Shown: one piece after another, positions 9,338-16,779 of the stretch | Position numbering within the stretch: position 1 is the stretch's first letter | Layout of the letters: each line of letters opens with the position of its first letter | From: Clostridia bacterium | Lineage (GTDB): Bacteria > Bacillota > Clostridia > UBA1212 | Direction: 5' to 3' | Assembly (NCBI GenBank): GCA_017461545.1 | Contig: JAFTXP010000006.1 | Location: 1 to 32,255, forward strand | DNA length: 32,255 bases | The notes under the pieces: model-generated | The model's database searches: none | The model's input: only the letters and a program-made list of their open reading frames with translations | What the model was told of the DNA's origin: nothing | Position numbers and translations under genes: made by a program

Positions 9338-10117
9338 TTACAAACTCTGCAACGGGTTTTTACCTTTCTTGCTCATAACGATTTCAACTTTGCCGCCAAG
9401 CTTCTCGCAGAGCTTTGAAAACAGGGCCTCAGCTCCCCATATCTCCGTCGGATAATGACCTGCGGATACCGTGGCAAAGCTCTCCATAGAAAGATCTATC
9501 GCGGCGGAATGTTTGACCTCGCCCGTCACCAGTACATCTATGTCATTTTCGTATATCCAATCCACAGCGCCGTCAAATGAACCGCACGATACACCTACCC
9601 TGTTTATTTTCCTGTCCGTATCAAACATATCGGGAACAACGCATTTAACTCCCTCCGCACCAAGCTTTATATCAACCTTTTCCGCAAATTCTTTAAAAGA
9701 AATACTTTTCTCTAAAACTCCGTACCGATGTTGCATATCCGCAGTTTTTGTCACATCCTCAAGTCCAAGTTTTGCGGCAAGCGCATCATTTACCCCGCCG
9801 TCTGTAAAATCGAGATTCGTATGCGCAGAAAATACATTCAACCTATCACGGACTATCCTGCAAAGTAATCTGCCTCTCACTGAATCCTCAGTCAAATCTT
9901 CGACAGGATGAAATATAAGCGGATGGTGAGTCACCACCATATCGCACCCGTTTTTTTCCGCTTCGTCAAGAACTCTTCCGTCAAGGTCGAGGCACACCAT
10001 GATCTTGTAAACATCGTTTTCCTCAGAGCCTGTCATGAGTCCTACGTGGTCAAATGACATCGCAAGCTCCGGCGGTGCTGTTTCGTTTAATATATCAATG
10101 ATTTCTTTAACTTTCAT
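9338..10117 (-). CDS. Nif3-like dinuclear metal centre protein (YqfO/NIF3 family)
   Basis: 259 residues. The family forms toroidal hexamers with a two-metal site of poorly known function and is often labelled GTP cyclohydrolase I type 2 homologue. Metal ligands are visible in VVTHHPLIFHP (about 60-71), HTNLDFTDGGVND (about 98-110) and SAGHYPTEIWG near the C-terminus. It is the short form, without the PII-like insertion found in Bacillus YqfO. GGAGGT lies before the ATG. It follows trmK by 14 bases, a pairing very common in Firmicutes and suggestive of a link to tRNA methylation or one-carbon metabolism, but that is inference. Confidence 0.92.
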   Translation of the reverse strand: MKVKEIIDILNETAPPELAMSFDHVGLMTGSEENDVYKIMVCLDLDGRVLDEAEKNGCDMVVTHHPLIFHPVEDLTEDSVRGRLLCRIVRDRLNVFSAHTNLDFTDGGVNDALAAKLGLEDVTKTADMQHRYGVLEKSISFKEFAEKVDIKLGAEGVKCVVPDMFDTDRKINRVGVSCGSFDGAVDWIYENDIDVLVTGEVKHSAAIDLSMESFATVSAGHYPTEIWGAEALFSKLCEKLGGKVEIVMSKKGKNPLQSL

Positions 10118-10131
10118 AAATCTACCTCCGT

Positions 10132-10866
10132 TTACCGCAGAAGCTCGTCAAGGCGCTCATTAAGAGCCTCATATACGGCGCGCCGCCTTGTTCGCTCTTC
10201 GGTCTCTTTTACCGATGTGTCCATTCCGGCAAGAATCCTGTCTGTTTTATTCTTCAGTTTAACAAAATATAACCTATCAGACTCACTTCTTCTGAACGGC
10301 ATAATTTCACCCAAAGTCAACCGAATTTGCTCTTCAATAAAATCCTCGGGCTCTCTTATTATTTGATTCAAAGCAGGATTATACCGACATTTTATCATCA
10401 AATATGTATGTCTGCCGTCCTGTTCTGCCTGCTCATCGACTGTCTCATATCCGTTCTTGTAAAGATACTCCCTAAGCTCCGGCTCACATGTATTAGGCTG
10501 AAGATACATCATCGGTAAAGTCTGTGCAAAAGTTTTATCATTCTCGATAATCTCTGCGATCATCAAACCTCCCATACCGGCAACTACAACCGCATCCAGC
10601 TCATCATCAGAAGAAAGAACAGAAAACCCGGGGCCGAGCCTTGTCTCAATTATAGCAGAAAGCCCGTACTCAGATATATTCTTCCGTGCAACAGAAATCG
10701 GACCTTTTCGTATATCACACGCAATCGCACTCTCCGAAAAACCGTTTGATACCATGTAAACAGGCAGCCATGCATGGTCTGTGCCGATATCGGCAAACCG
10801 CTTACAATCGGTCATATTATCGGCAATCATCTGCAATCTTTTATTTTTAAGTTCGGATTTTTTCAA
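10132..10866 (-). CDS. trmK: tRNA (adenine(22)-N1)-methyltransferase TrmK
   Basis: 244 residues. It uses S-adenosylmethionine to methylate N1 of A22 in bacterial tRNAs. The Rossmann SAM motif FADIGTDHAWLP is at about 24-35, VVAGMGGLMIAEI follows, and YLQPNTCEPELREYL carries the family's catalytic-loop signature. The C-terminal part is a helical hairpin. The start is TTG with AGAGGTG about 6 bases upstream; the typical MKKS..L..RL N-terminus supports it. It lies between nif3 and the RhuM-family gene, 11 bases after the latter's stop, so it may be read from the RhuM promoter. Confidence 0.93.
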   Translation of the reverse strand: MKKSELKNKRLQMIADNMTDCKRFADIGTDHAWLPVYMVSNGFSESAIACDIRKGPISVARKNISEYGLSAIIETRLGPGFSVLSSDDELDAVVVAGMGGLMIAEIIENDKTFAQTLPMMYLQPNTCEPELREYLYKNGYETVDEQAEQDGRHTYLMIKCRYNPALNQIIREPEDFIEEQIRLTLGEIMPFRRSESDRLYFVKLKNKTDRILAGMDTSVKETEERTRRRAVYEALNERLDELLR

Positions 10867-10877
10867 AATAACACCTC

Positions 10878-11984
10878 TTACATGCCTGTAGAGTCAAATC
10901 TGCTGATTTGCTCGTTGTTTTCAACATCGTGTAAAAACTTATCAAAATCACTTTCGTAAGCACAATCTTGAATTACTCTGTATTTTTCAAACTCGCTTAA
11001 GGCGTGCATTTGTGCAAGTTCTGCTGATATTTTTCCAGCATCCTGCAAAACATCTCTATCCCAAATTTTGAGAAAACCGTTAAGCCTTTCTTCCCAATCT
11101 GCCATAGTCATAGGAATATGCCGTTCAGCCTGCATTTCAGCCATATCAAGATATGCAGAAACTATTCGTGAAAGCTGTTCATGTTCTTTGTCACTTAAAT
11201 AATTCTTTGCAACTGTAACATCATATTTGTGTATTTTTCCATTAGGAGAACCGTCCCAACTTGTAGGACCCATATTTTCTTTTTCTGCATCTGCACGATT
11301 GTAGATAACTTCTGCAGCAGTCTGTCCATGAACGCTATAATGCATTTTATTCTGCACAGCTGCAAAAAAACGCCTGGTCGCCTTGGCAGAAGGATCATAA
11401 TCCAAAGCTGTCGCATAAATATCAGTTATTTTCTGATAAAACTTACGTTCTGACAAACGAATTTCACGAATTTTTTCAAGTTGTTTTTCAAAATATTCTT
11501 TTGTTAAAACAGAGCCATCATTATTCAGTCGTTCATCATCCATTACCCAACCCTGAATAGTATAATCTTTCACAATAGCATTTGCCCATTTTCTAAACTG
11601 TACGGCTCTCTCATTGTTTACCTTAAATCCTACTGAAATTATCGTTTGTAAATTATAATGGTCAACGTTTCTTGCAACCTCTCTGTTCCCTTCTTTTTGA
11701 ACTATTAAGAATTTCTTAATAGTTGAGGATTCATCGAGTTCAGCATCTTGATAAAGTTTTTTTAAGTGTTGATTTATTGCCGGTACGGAAACGTTATAAA
11801 GAGTAGCCATCATTTTTTGAGTAAGCCATATATTCTCATCCTCATAACGCATTTCAATGCTATCGTTTGAATCACCCGTAGCAGCAACAAAAGTCAAATA
11901 CTCCGCCGCCGATGAACGTATATTTCTATTTTCTTTATCTTCATTCATAAACTCACAACCCAACTCCTCACTCAATCTCCGCAA
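10878..11984 (-). CDS. RhuM-family protein (virulence RhuM / KilA-N-like accessory gene)
   Basis: 368 residues from a TTG, or 356 from the ATG at 11948. Neither has a well-spaced ribosome site (GAGGAG lies between them), so the start is uncertain. The N-terminal half matches the RhuM pattern: IWLTQKMMATLYNVSVPAINQHLKKLYQD, a winged-helix-like element, then ARNVDHYNLQTIISVGFKVN and AVQFRKWANAIVKDY. A middle helical region with FYQKITDIYATALDYDP and an HGQTAAEVIYNRAD segment follows. The family is widespread on pathogenicity islands, prophages and mobile elements, and its biochemical role is unknown. It is AT-rich and sits next to a type I toxin-antitoxin locus inside otherwise housekeeping DNA, suggesting acquisition. 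A weak promoter (TTGCAT, 18 bases, TATATT) is visible near 12040-12070. Confidence 0.85.
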   Translation of the reverse strand: MRRLSEELGCEFMNEDKENRNIRSSAAEYLTFVAATGDSNDSIEMRYEDENIWLTQKMMATLYNVSVPAINQHLKKLYQDAELDESSTIKKFLIVQKEGNREVARNVDHYNLQTIISVGFKVNNERAVQFRKWANAIVKDYTIQGWVMDDERLNNDGSVLTKEYFEKQLEKIREIRLSERKFYQKITDIYATALDYDPSAKATRRFFAAVQNKMHYSVHGQTAAEVIYNRADAEKENMGPTSWDGSPNGKIHKYDVTVAKNYLSDKEHEQLSRIVSAYLDMAEMQAERHIPMTMADWEERLNGFLKIWDRDVLQDAGKISAELAQMHALSEFEKYRVIQDCAYESDFDKFLHDVENNEQISRFDSTGM

Positions 11985-12124
11985 TTATCAGCCCAAACTC
12001 TTTATCCCAAACATTCTAATATCAATAATTTCATTCTTTATAATATAACCCTCGGCTTTGCATAAATGCAAGTATAAAAACGGTACTTTCAATGTGCAAA
12101 TTTCCCGGGAAATTTCTCCTATCA

Positions 12125-12152
12125 TTTACAATTTTTGGATTTTGTCTACAAT
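12125..12152 (+). promoter_or_regulatory. Probable promoter of the type I toxin mRNA
   Basis: TTTACA (12125-12130), 16-base spacer, TACAAT (12147-12152). Transcription would begin near 12158-12160, giving a leader of about 87 bases before the toxin ATG. Confidence 0.5.
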
Positions 12153-12157
12153 GGAAT

Positions 12158-12245
12158 TCGGGCGTTGCCCATACGGTAGGCGGTTGTGCTCCCCGCCCGA
12201 GACTACATAATTTTTGTGGCGTCTCGGAGAGGGGAGGTGGTGTTT
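12158..12245 (+). promoter_or_regulatory. Structured leader that sequesters the toxin Shine-Dalgarno
   Basis: A nested stem pairs CTCCCC (12189-12194) with GGGGAG (12231-12236) and CCGAGAC (12197-12203) with GTCTCGG (12221-12227). The GGGGAGG ribosome site of the toxin is inside the stem. A competing 7-base pairing joins the predicted 5' end, TCGGGCG (12158-12164), to CGCCCGA (12194-12200), and small local hairpins GGGC/GCCC (12160-12170) and GGCGG/CCGCC (12179-12197) also fit. Mutually exclusive folds of this kind are typical of type I toxin mRNAs, which are held untranslated until processed. Confidence 0.6.
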
Positions 12246-12323
12246 ATGTCTGACTACGAACTACTAATGATCATATTAGCCATCATAAACTTAGTCTTAA
12301 TAAAAAACACAACAAAAAAATAA
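12246..12323 (+). CDS. Small hydrophobic peptide, type I (holin-like) toxin
   Basis: 25 codons: MSDYELLMIILAIINLVL followed by a short Lys/Thr tail. There is one membrane helix (about residues 6-19) with acidic residues before it and Lys residues after it. The MSxYExLM opening matches the small 'putative holin-like toxin' (Hol-Tox) group of Firmicutes peptides. GGGGAGGTGG ends 5 bases before the ATG, an optimal ribosome site that is buried in a stem. Antisense RNA encoded just downstream on the other strand supports the toxin reading. Toxicity itself is inferred; members of such families depolarise membranes when over-produced. Confidence 0.68.
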   Translation: MSDYELLMIILAIINLVLIKNTTKK

Positions 12324-12429
12324 TCGCCGCCAATTGAACAAAAGTTTTATAAAAGACTTTGTTCGCCCCGTAAGTGGAGACTATTTAATCAAAACGCGGG
12401 GACATAACCGTTTATCTGCAATGCCCCTT
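12314..12429 (-). ncRNA. Predicted antisense antitoxin RNA
   Basis: A minus-strand promoter places the 5' end near 12429. The RNA would run back across the toxin 3' untranslated region and into its last codons. It contains a CCCCG/CGGGG hairpin and a hairpin formed by 12334-12362 (GAACAAA/TTTGTTC ends), and then reaches a T-rich stretch opposite 12314-12322 where it could stop. The exact 3' end is uncertain. Overlap at the 3' end of the toxin mRNA is the arrangement of TxpA/RatA and BsrG/SR4. Confidence 0.6.
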
Positions 12430-12435
12430 ATTAAA

Positions 12436-12464
12436 ATAATACACTTCGCAATTGTTGGTGTCAA
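12436..12464 (-). promoter_or_regulatory. Strong promoter of the antisense RNA
   Basis: On the minus strand: perfect TTGACA (12459-12464), exactly 17 bases, TATTAT (12436-12441). This is the best promoter match in the window, as expected for an antitoxin RNA made in excess. It lies within an imperfect palindrome (12439-12449 with 12467-12477). Confidence 0.75.
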
Positions 12465-12482
12465 CAGCGAAGTGTATGAAAT

Positions 12483-12527
12483 GCGGTGCGCATACTCCAT
12501 ACAGAGTCTGCGCACCGTATTCTTTTT
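12483..12527 (+). terminator. Terminator of the toxin mRNA (also behind the oxidoreductase operon)
   Basis: Arms GCGGTGCGCA (12483-12492) and TGCGCACCGT (12509-12518), followed by ATTCTTTTT. In the plus direction it would end the toxin mRNA after the whole antisense target. It is also the first strong stem past the 3' end of the minus-strand oxidoreductase operon (12560). Confidence 0.75.
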
Positions 12528-12559
12528 AAATCATATTAAATAACAATCTGATGAAATTA

Positions 12560-13090
12560 TTACTTGTAATCTCTGCCCATTGCGAGAGCTTTCATTTCTG
12601 CGGGAATTAGACCGTGTTTCTTCGGAGGAAGGATCTTTGTGAGAGCCTTTTCGAAGTTTTCTTCGGTAACAACTTTTGTTTCACCGAGAAGCTTTCCGAG
12701 AAGAATGATTCCTGCGAATGTAGCATTGCCGAGTTCGTAAGCCATGGTTGTGGCGGGAATTGCAAAAACTCTGAGATCCTTTCTTTTCGGCATTACAGGA
12801 ACAAGGCTGCTGTCGAGAATGACGATTCCTCCCTCTTCTACCGCATCTTCGAATTTTTCGAGTGAAGGCTGATTCATTACGATAAGAACGGAAGCCTTAC
12901 CGATGATGGGCGAACCTACCTCTTCTTCTGCAACGATAACGTTACAGTTTGCCGTACCGCCTCGCATCTCAGGACCGTATGAAGGAAGCCATGAAACGTT
13001 TTTTTCCTCTTCGAGACCTGCGTAAGCGATGAATTTACCCATGGACAAAATACCCTGTCCGCCGAAGCCTGCTAAAATGATCTGTTCCAT
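12560..13090 (-). CDS. 2-oxoacid:ferredoxin oxidoreductase, gamma subunit
   Basis: 176 residues, last gene of a four-gene operon. The gamma domain begins ILAGFGGQGILSMGKFIA and has SWLPSYGPEMRGGTANCNVIV, both signatures of the family; this subunit helps close the CoA-binding active site. GGAGGT precedes the ATG, 4 bases after the beta-subunit stop. The complex oxidatively decarboxylates a branched-chain or related 2-oxoacid to the acyl-CoA and reduces ferredoxin. The substrate is best guessed as 2-oxoisovalerate (VOR) from the alpha and beta sequences; 2-oxoglutarate (KOR) is the alternative. Confidence 0.93.
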   Translation of the reverse strand: MEQIILAGFGGQGILSMGKFIAYAGLEEEKNVSWLPSYGPEMRGGTANCNVIVAEEEVGSPIIGKASVLIVMNQPSLEKFEDAVEEGGIVILDSSLVPVMPKRKDLRVFAIPATTMAYELGNATFAGIILLGKLLGETKVVTEENFEKALTKILPPKKHGLIPAEMKALAMGRDYK

Positions 13091-13094
13091 TATC

Positions 13095-13841
13095 TTACAC
13101 CTCCAAATCCTTTCCCTTGAAGTTTCCGAGAGGATAATGTTCCATCATGTTTTCTTCAAGCCATTTGAGTGCGTTTGAAGGAGTCATTCCCCAGTTTGTC
13201 GGACAGATTGAGAGAACTTCGACGATTGAGAAGCCGAGGCCTGCCATCTGTACCTGGAAAGCTTTCTTTATAGCAGCTTTTGCTTTTTTGATGTTCTGAA
13301 CGTTATTTACCGCAACACGCTCAACATATACAGCGCCTTCCAATGTAGAGAGCATCTCGGATACTCTTACGGGATATCCGTGAAGTTCGGGCTTTCTTCC
13401 GAAAGGAGTTGTTGTTGTGACCTGACCTACCAATGTGGTCGGAGCCATCTGACCTGAAGTCATGCCGTAAATAGCGTTGTTTACGAAGATTGTTGTAATC
13501 TTTTCGCCTCTTGTGGCAGCGTGTACTATTTCGGCAGTACCGATAGCCGCAAGGTCGCCGTCACCCTGATATGTGTATACATATTTTCCGGGAAGTGAAC
13601 GCTTTGCGCCTGTTGCAACAGCCGGAGCTCTTCCGTGCGCTGCCTGAATCATATCGCAATTAAAATATTCATAGCTGTTATATGTACAACCTACTGATGC
13701 AATACCTACTGTATCGCCTTCGATTCCGAGTTCGTCCATAACTTCCGCTACGAGTCTGTGTACTATACCGTGAGTACATCCCGGGCAATAGTGAAATGCT
13801 TTGTCAGTAAGCGCATGAGGTTTTTTAAATACTGTTTCCAT
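13095..13841 (-). CDS. 2-oxoacid:ferredoxin oxidoreductase, beta (thiamine diphosphate) subunit
   Basis: 248 residues. It has YCPGCTHGIVHRL near the N-terminus and the thiamine-diphosphate/Mg motif GDGDLAAIG followed by FVNNAIYGMTSGQMAPTT, as in VOR-type enzymes. It binds the cofactor on which decarboxylation occurs. AGGAGG lies before the ATG, and the gene is 16 bases after alpha and 4 bases before gamma, so translation is probably coupled. Cytoplasmic and oxygen-sensitive in known homologues. Confidence 0.94.
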   Translation of the reverse strand: METVFKKPHALTDKAFHYCPGCTHGIVHRLVAEVMDELGIEGDTVGIASVGCTYNSYEYFNCDMIQAAHGRAPAVATGAKRSLPGKYVYTYQGDGDLAAIGTAEIVHAATRGEKITTIFVNNAIYGMTSGQMAPTTLVGQVTTTTPFGRKPELHGYPVRVSEMLSTLEGAVYVERVAVNNVQNIKKAKAAIKKAFQVQMAGLGFSIVEVLSICPTNWGMTPSNALKWLEENMMEHYPLGNFKGKDLEV

Positions 13842-13857
13842 TCTTCAATACCTCCTA

Positions 13858-14919
13858 TTATTTCTTTGCAGCAATCTTGCGAACTTCTTCGAGAATAGCT
13901 GCCTGAGTGGGAACGTTACCGCCTGTTCTTCCGTAGAATTCAACAGTGTTTTTGCCGTTAACGGCAAGCTTTACGTCCTCTAACATCTGACCTGTACTCA
14001 TCTCTACACAGAGGAAACCTTTTACTTTGTCAGCATATTTTTCATAAGATGCCGACGGGAACGGCCAAAGAGTGATAGGTCTGATAAGACCGACTTTTAT
14101 TCCTTCTTTTTCAGCTTCTTTGATAACATTCTTTACAATACGTGCAACTGTACCGTAAGCAGTTACAATAACGTCTGCACCGTCGCAGTTGTATTCTTCC
14201 ACACGTACCTCGTTCTTCTCGACCTCACGGTATTTTGCCTGAAGCTTGTTGTTATGAGCTTCAAGAACATCGGGGTCAATGTAGATAGATGTGGTTACAT
14301 TATGCGGACGCTCAAGCTTTGATCCGCATGTAGCCCATGGCTTCTCCACCTTTACGATAGGCTCTTCGTCTCTGAACTCAACAGCCTCCATCATCTGACC
14401 GAGATATCCGTCACCCATTACTACAACGGGGTTTCTGTATGTATCAGCTATATTGAACGCATCTACAACGAGTTCGTACATCTCCTGAACACTGCAGGGA
14501 GCAAGAACGATAAGATTGTAGTCTCCGTGTCCGCCGCCTTTTACCATCTGGAAATAGTCGCACTGTGCCGGAAGAATTCCGCCGAGTCCGGGACCGCATC
14601 TTACGATGTCTATAATAACCATCGGAAGTTCAGCACCTGCGGAGTACGAAATGCCCTCCTGCTTAAGGCTGATTCCGGGGCTAGATGAAGATGTCATAAC
14701 TCTCGCGCCTGTGCTTGCCGAGCCGTAAACCATATTTATGGCAGCAACCTCACTCTCCGCCTGTACGAATACGCCGCCTATCTGCTCCATCTTCTTTGCC
14801 ATATAATGAGCAACCTCTGTCTGAGGTGTGATAGGATATCCGAAATAATGTCTGCAGCCTGCTCTGAGCGCTGCTTCGGCAATTACCTCATTGCCTTTCA
14901 TTAATATTTTTTCACCCAT
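13858..14919 (-). CDS. vorB: 2-oxoacid:ferredoxin oxidoreductase, alpha subunit (VorB-like)
   Basis: 353 residues, the usual size for the fused alpha chain. The N-terminal pyrimidine-binding domain carries AALRAGCRHYFGYPITPQTE and AESEVAAINMVYGSASTGAR, then TSSSSPGISLKQEG; a transketolase C-like domain (IVTAYGTVARIVK) follows at about 245-350. Together with beta it forms the thiamine-dependent active site. It is preceded by AAAGGCGG and lies 26 bases after the ferredoxin subunit gene. Annotation as 3-methyl-2-oxobutanoate dehydrogenase subunit VorB is the family name; substrate preference needs assay. Confidence 0.94.
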   Translation of the reverse strand: MGEKILMKGNEVIAEAALRAGCRHYFGYPITPQTEVAHYMAKKMEQIGGVFVQAESEVAAINMVYGSASTGARVMTSSSSPGISLKQEGISYSAGAELPMVIIDIVRCGPGLGGILPAQCDYFQMVKGGGHGDYNLIVLAPCSVQEMYELVVDAFNIADTYRNPVVVMGDGYLGQMMEAVEFRDEEPIVKVEKPWATCGSKLERPHNVTTSIYIDPDVLEAHNNKLQAKYREVEKNEVRVEEYNCDGADVIVTAYGTVARIVKNVIKEAEKEGIKVGLIRPITLWPFPSASYEKYADKVKGFLCVEMSTGQMLEDVKLAVNGKNTVEFYGRTGGNVPTQAAILEEVRKIAAKK

Positions 14920-14945
14920 GTTCTGATTCCGCCTTTCTGCCTTGA

Positions 14946-15152
14946 TTAACGCTCTACCGTGATTACACAGTCAGGACACATAGTCGCGCAGAATGCACAA
15001 CCGATACATTTGTCCATCTCATAAACACCGGCAGGATGAAATCCGCTCTGATTAAGCGTATCTTCTTTAATGGTAACGATTTTTTTAGGACATACATCAA
15101 CACAAAGTTTGCAGCCCTTGCAACGTTCTTCTCTGAAAGTAACTTTTGCCAT
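14946..15152 (-). CDS. 2-oxoacid:ferredoxin oxidoreductase, delta (2[4Fe-4S] ferredoxin) subunit
   Basis: 68 residues with two complete CxxCxxCxxxCP clusters: CKGCKLCVDVCPKK and CIGCAFCATMCPDC. It carries electrons from the thiamine site to free ferredoxin. It is the first gene of the operon, with AGAGGTAGAG before the ATG and a clear promoter about 70 bases upstream. Confidence 0.95.
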   Translation of the reverse strand: MAKVTFREERCKGCKLCVDVCPKKIVTIKEDTLNQSGFHPAGVYEMDKCIGCAFCATMCPDCVITVER

Positions 15153-15225
15153 AAACTCTACCTCTTTTAATAAAATTTATATTGCAATTTAAATATTGAT
15201 TAAAATATTCTTAAAAGCACATATC

Positions 15226-15255
15226 ATTATATAACAACCGCTTATTTAATTGCAA
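15226..15255 (-). promoter_or_regulatory. Promoter of the 2-oxoacid oxidoreductase operon
   Basis: Minus strand TTGCAA (15250-15255), 18-base spacer, perfect TATAAT (15226-15231). Transcription should begin near 15219, giving a 67-base AT-rich leader with no obvious riboswitch. Confidence 0.65.
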
Positions 15256-15400
15256 GTTTTTTGCTGTTTTTCAAAGCAAAACCGAACTTTCCGGATAATT
15301 CCTGTACATATAATAATTTATTGATTTTTTGGATAGTATTATGTGAAAAAATTTTATATAATAAATTCATTATCAGCATATTTTGAAGGAGGTTTAAATT

Positions 15401-16705
15401 ATGCCGAATTTATCACAAGATATACTGAAATCCGCAAAAGGTTTAGCAGAATTCATTGACTGCTCGCCGACCTCATACCATGCGGTTTCTCAGACGGAAA
15501 AGATTCTCAGAGAAAAAGGAGCAATAAAACTTTCATATACAGACAGTTGGGATATTAAAGCTGACATCCTTTATTATGTTATACACGAAAATGCGATATG
15601 TGCTTTTTCCGCAAATCCCGAAAACGTCCGCAGCGGATTTAATATCGCTGCGGCGCACACAGACTCTCCCGGTTTCAGAATAAAACCGTGCGGTTCAAAG
15701 CTTGACAGCGGCTACGAAAGACTTTCAGTAGAATCATACGGCGGAACAATTCTTCACACATGGCTTGACAGACCGCTCGCACTTGCAGGACGCATATATG
15801 TTGACGCAGCAGGCACACAGAAAGCTGTTGATATTGACACAAAGAAACCCTGCGTAATAATTCCGAGCGCAGCAATTCATATAGTCAGAGATGTAAACGA
15901 AAGCGCGAAGTTCAATATTCAGAATGAGCTCTCGCCTATCCTCATGCTATGCTCTTCAGGTGAGAAGAAATTCACCCATTTTATTGCAGGAATCGCAGGA
16001 ATAAAAGAAGAAGACATACTGAGTTTTGATTTGATGCCTTACGAAGCGCAAAAAACATGTTTTGTAGGAGCGAATGACGAATTTATATCTGCAGGCAGAA
16101 TTGACGATCTTGCAATGGTTTATTCGATATTCAGCAGTTTGCCTGGTGATTCTGCGGCAAAAGAAGCCGCAAGCAAAAGATGCTTTGCCGCATTTGCTTT
16201 TGATAACGAAGAATGCGGTTCGAAAACGGCAAGCGGCGCATCGAGCCGATTTGCTGCAGCCGTACTTGAAAGAGTTTGCGAAAGTTTCGGTCTTACACAC
16301 GGAGAAACCGTTGCAGCACTTGCTGAGTCGGTTATCCTTTCCGCAGATATGGCTCATGCCGTCCACCCTGCATATCCGGGGAAAAGCGACCCCGATATGC
16401 AGATAAAAATGAATGGCGGTCCTGTTCTCAAAACATCGTCAAACCAATCATATTCCAGTTCTCCCAAAGGCTGCGCTTTCTTTAAAAAACTCTGCAAAGA
16501 CGCAGATGTACCATGTCAGTTATTTGCAAATCACAGCGATATGCGCTCAGGGAGCACAATAGGACCGATTCTGGCAACAGAATTTTCCGCACTGTCGGTA
16601 GATATAGGCGCTGCGATGCTTTCTATGCATTCTGTACGTGAACTCTGCGGCAGCAAAGATCCCTATTATATGAGAGAACTTTTTAAAAAATTTTTTAGTG
16701 CGTAA
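15401..16705 (+). CDS. M18-family metallo-aminopeptidase
   Basis: 434 residues, the usual length for M18 (aspartyl-type) aminopeptidases, which form large cytoplasmic assemblies and release N-terminal, often acidic, residues. Ligands for the two-zinc site are visible: His86 in AAAHTDSPGF, Asp in RIDDLAMVYS, Glu pair in DNEECGS, Asp/His in SADMAHAVHP, and His in ANHSDMRSGSTIGP. AGGAGG lies before the ATG. It is monocistronic, reading toward addB, with a shared stem after its stop. The 248-base gap upstream shows a TATAAT at 15357-15362 but no good -35 box. Confidence 0.94.
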   Translation: MPNLSQDILKSAKGLAEFIDCSPTSYHAVSQTEKILREKGAIKLSYTDSWDIKADILYYVIHENAICAFSANPENVRSGFNIAAAHTDSPGFRIKPCGSKLDSGYERLSVESYGGTILHTWLDRPLALAGRIYVDAAGTQKAVDIDTKKPCVIIPSAAIHIVRDVNESAKFNIQNELSPILMLCSSGEKKFTHFIAGIAGIKEEDILSFDLMPYEAQKTCFVGANDEFISAGRIDDLAMVYSIFSSLPGDSAAKEAASKRCFAAFAFDNEECGSKTASGASSRFAAAVLERVCESFGLTHGETVAALAESVILSADMAHAVHPAYPGKSDPDMQIKMNGGPVLKTSSNQSYSSSPKGCAFFKKLCKDADVPCQLFANHSDMRSGSTIGPILATEFSALSVDIGAAMLSMHSVRELCGSKDPYYMRELFKKFFSA

Positions 16706-16720
16706 TATATAAAAATCGTG

Positions 16721-16754
16721 AACCGCCGGGCAGAAAAAAGTCTGCCCGGCGGTT
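16721..16754. terminator. Terminator between convergent M18 peptidase and addB
   Basis: Perfect 14-base arms (16721-16734 and 16741-16754) with a 6-base loop. The T-rich tail is better in the minus direction (ATTTTTATAT after 4 bases), so it mainly ends the addB operon. It probably also slows plus-strand transcription. Confidence 0.82.
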
Positions 16755-16779
16755 TCTTCCGTTGCCGTTACTGTCGCTG

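Noticed and set aside
12334..12543. 69-codon plus-strand frame (TTG start) downstream of the toxin
   Set aside because: No ribosome site; it runs through the antisense RNA region, its promoter and the terminator stem, so structure explains the sequence better than coding.
15153..15400. Possible riboswitch or small RNA in the divergent gap between the ferredoxin subunit and M18 peptidase genes
   Set aside because: Only an AT-rich leader and a promoter were found; no stable stems or known aptamer pattern.
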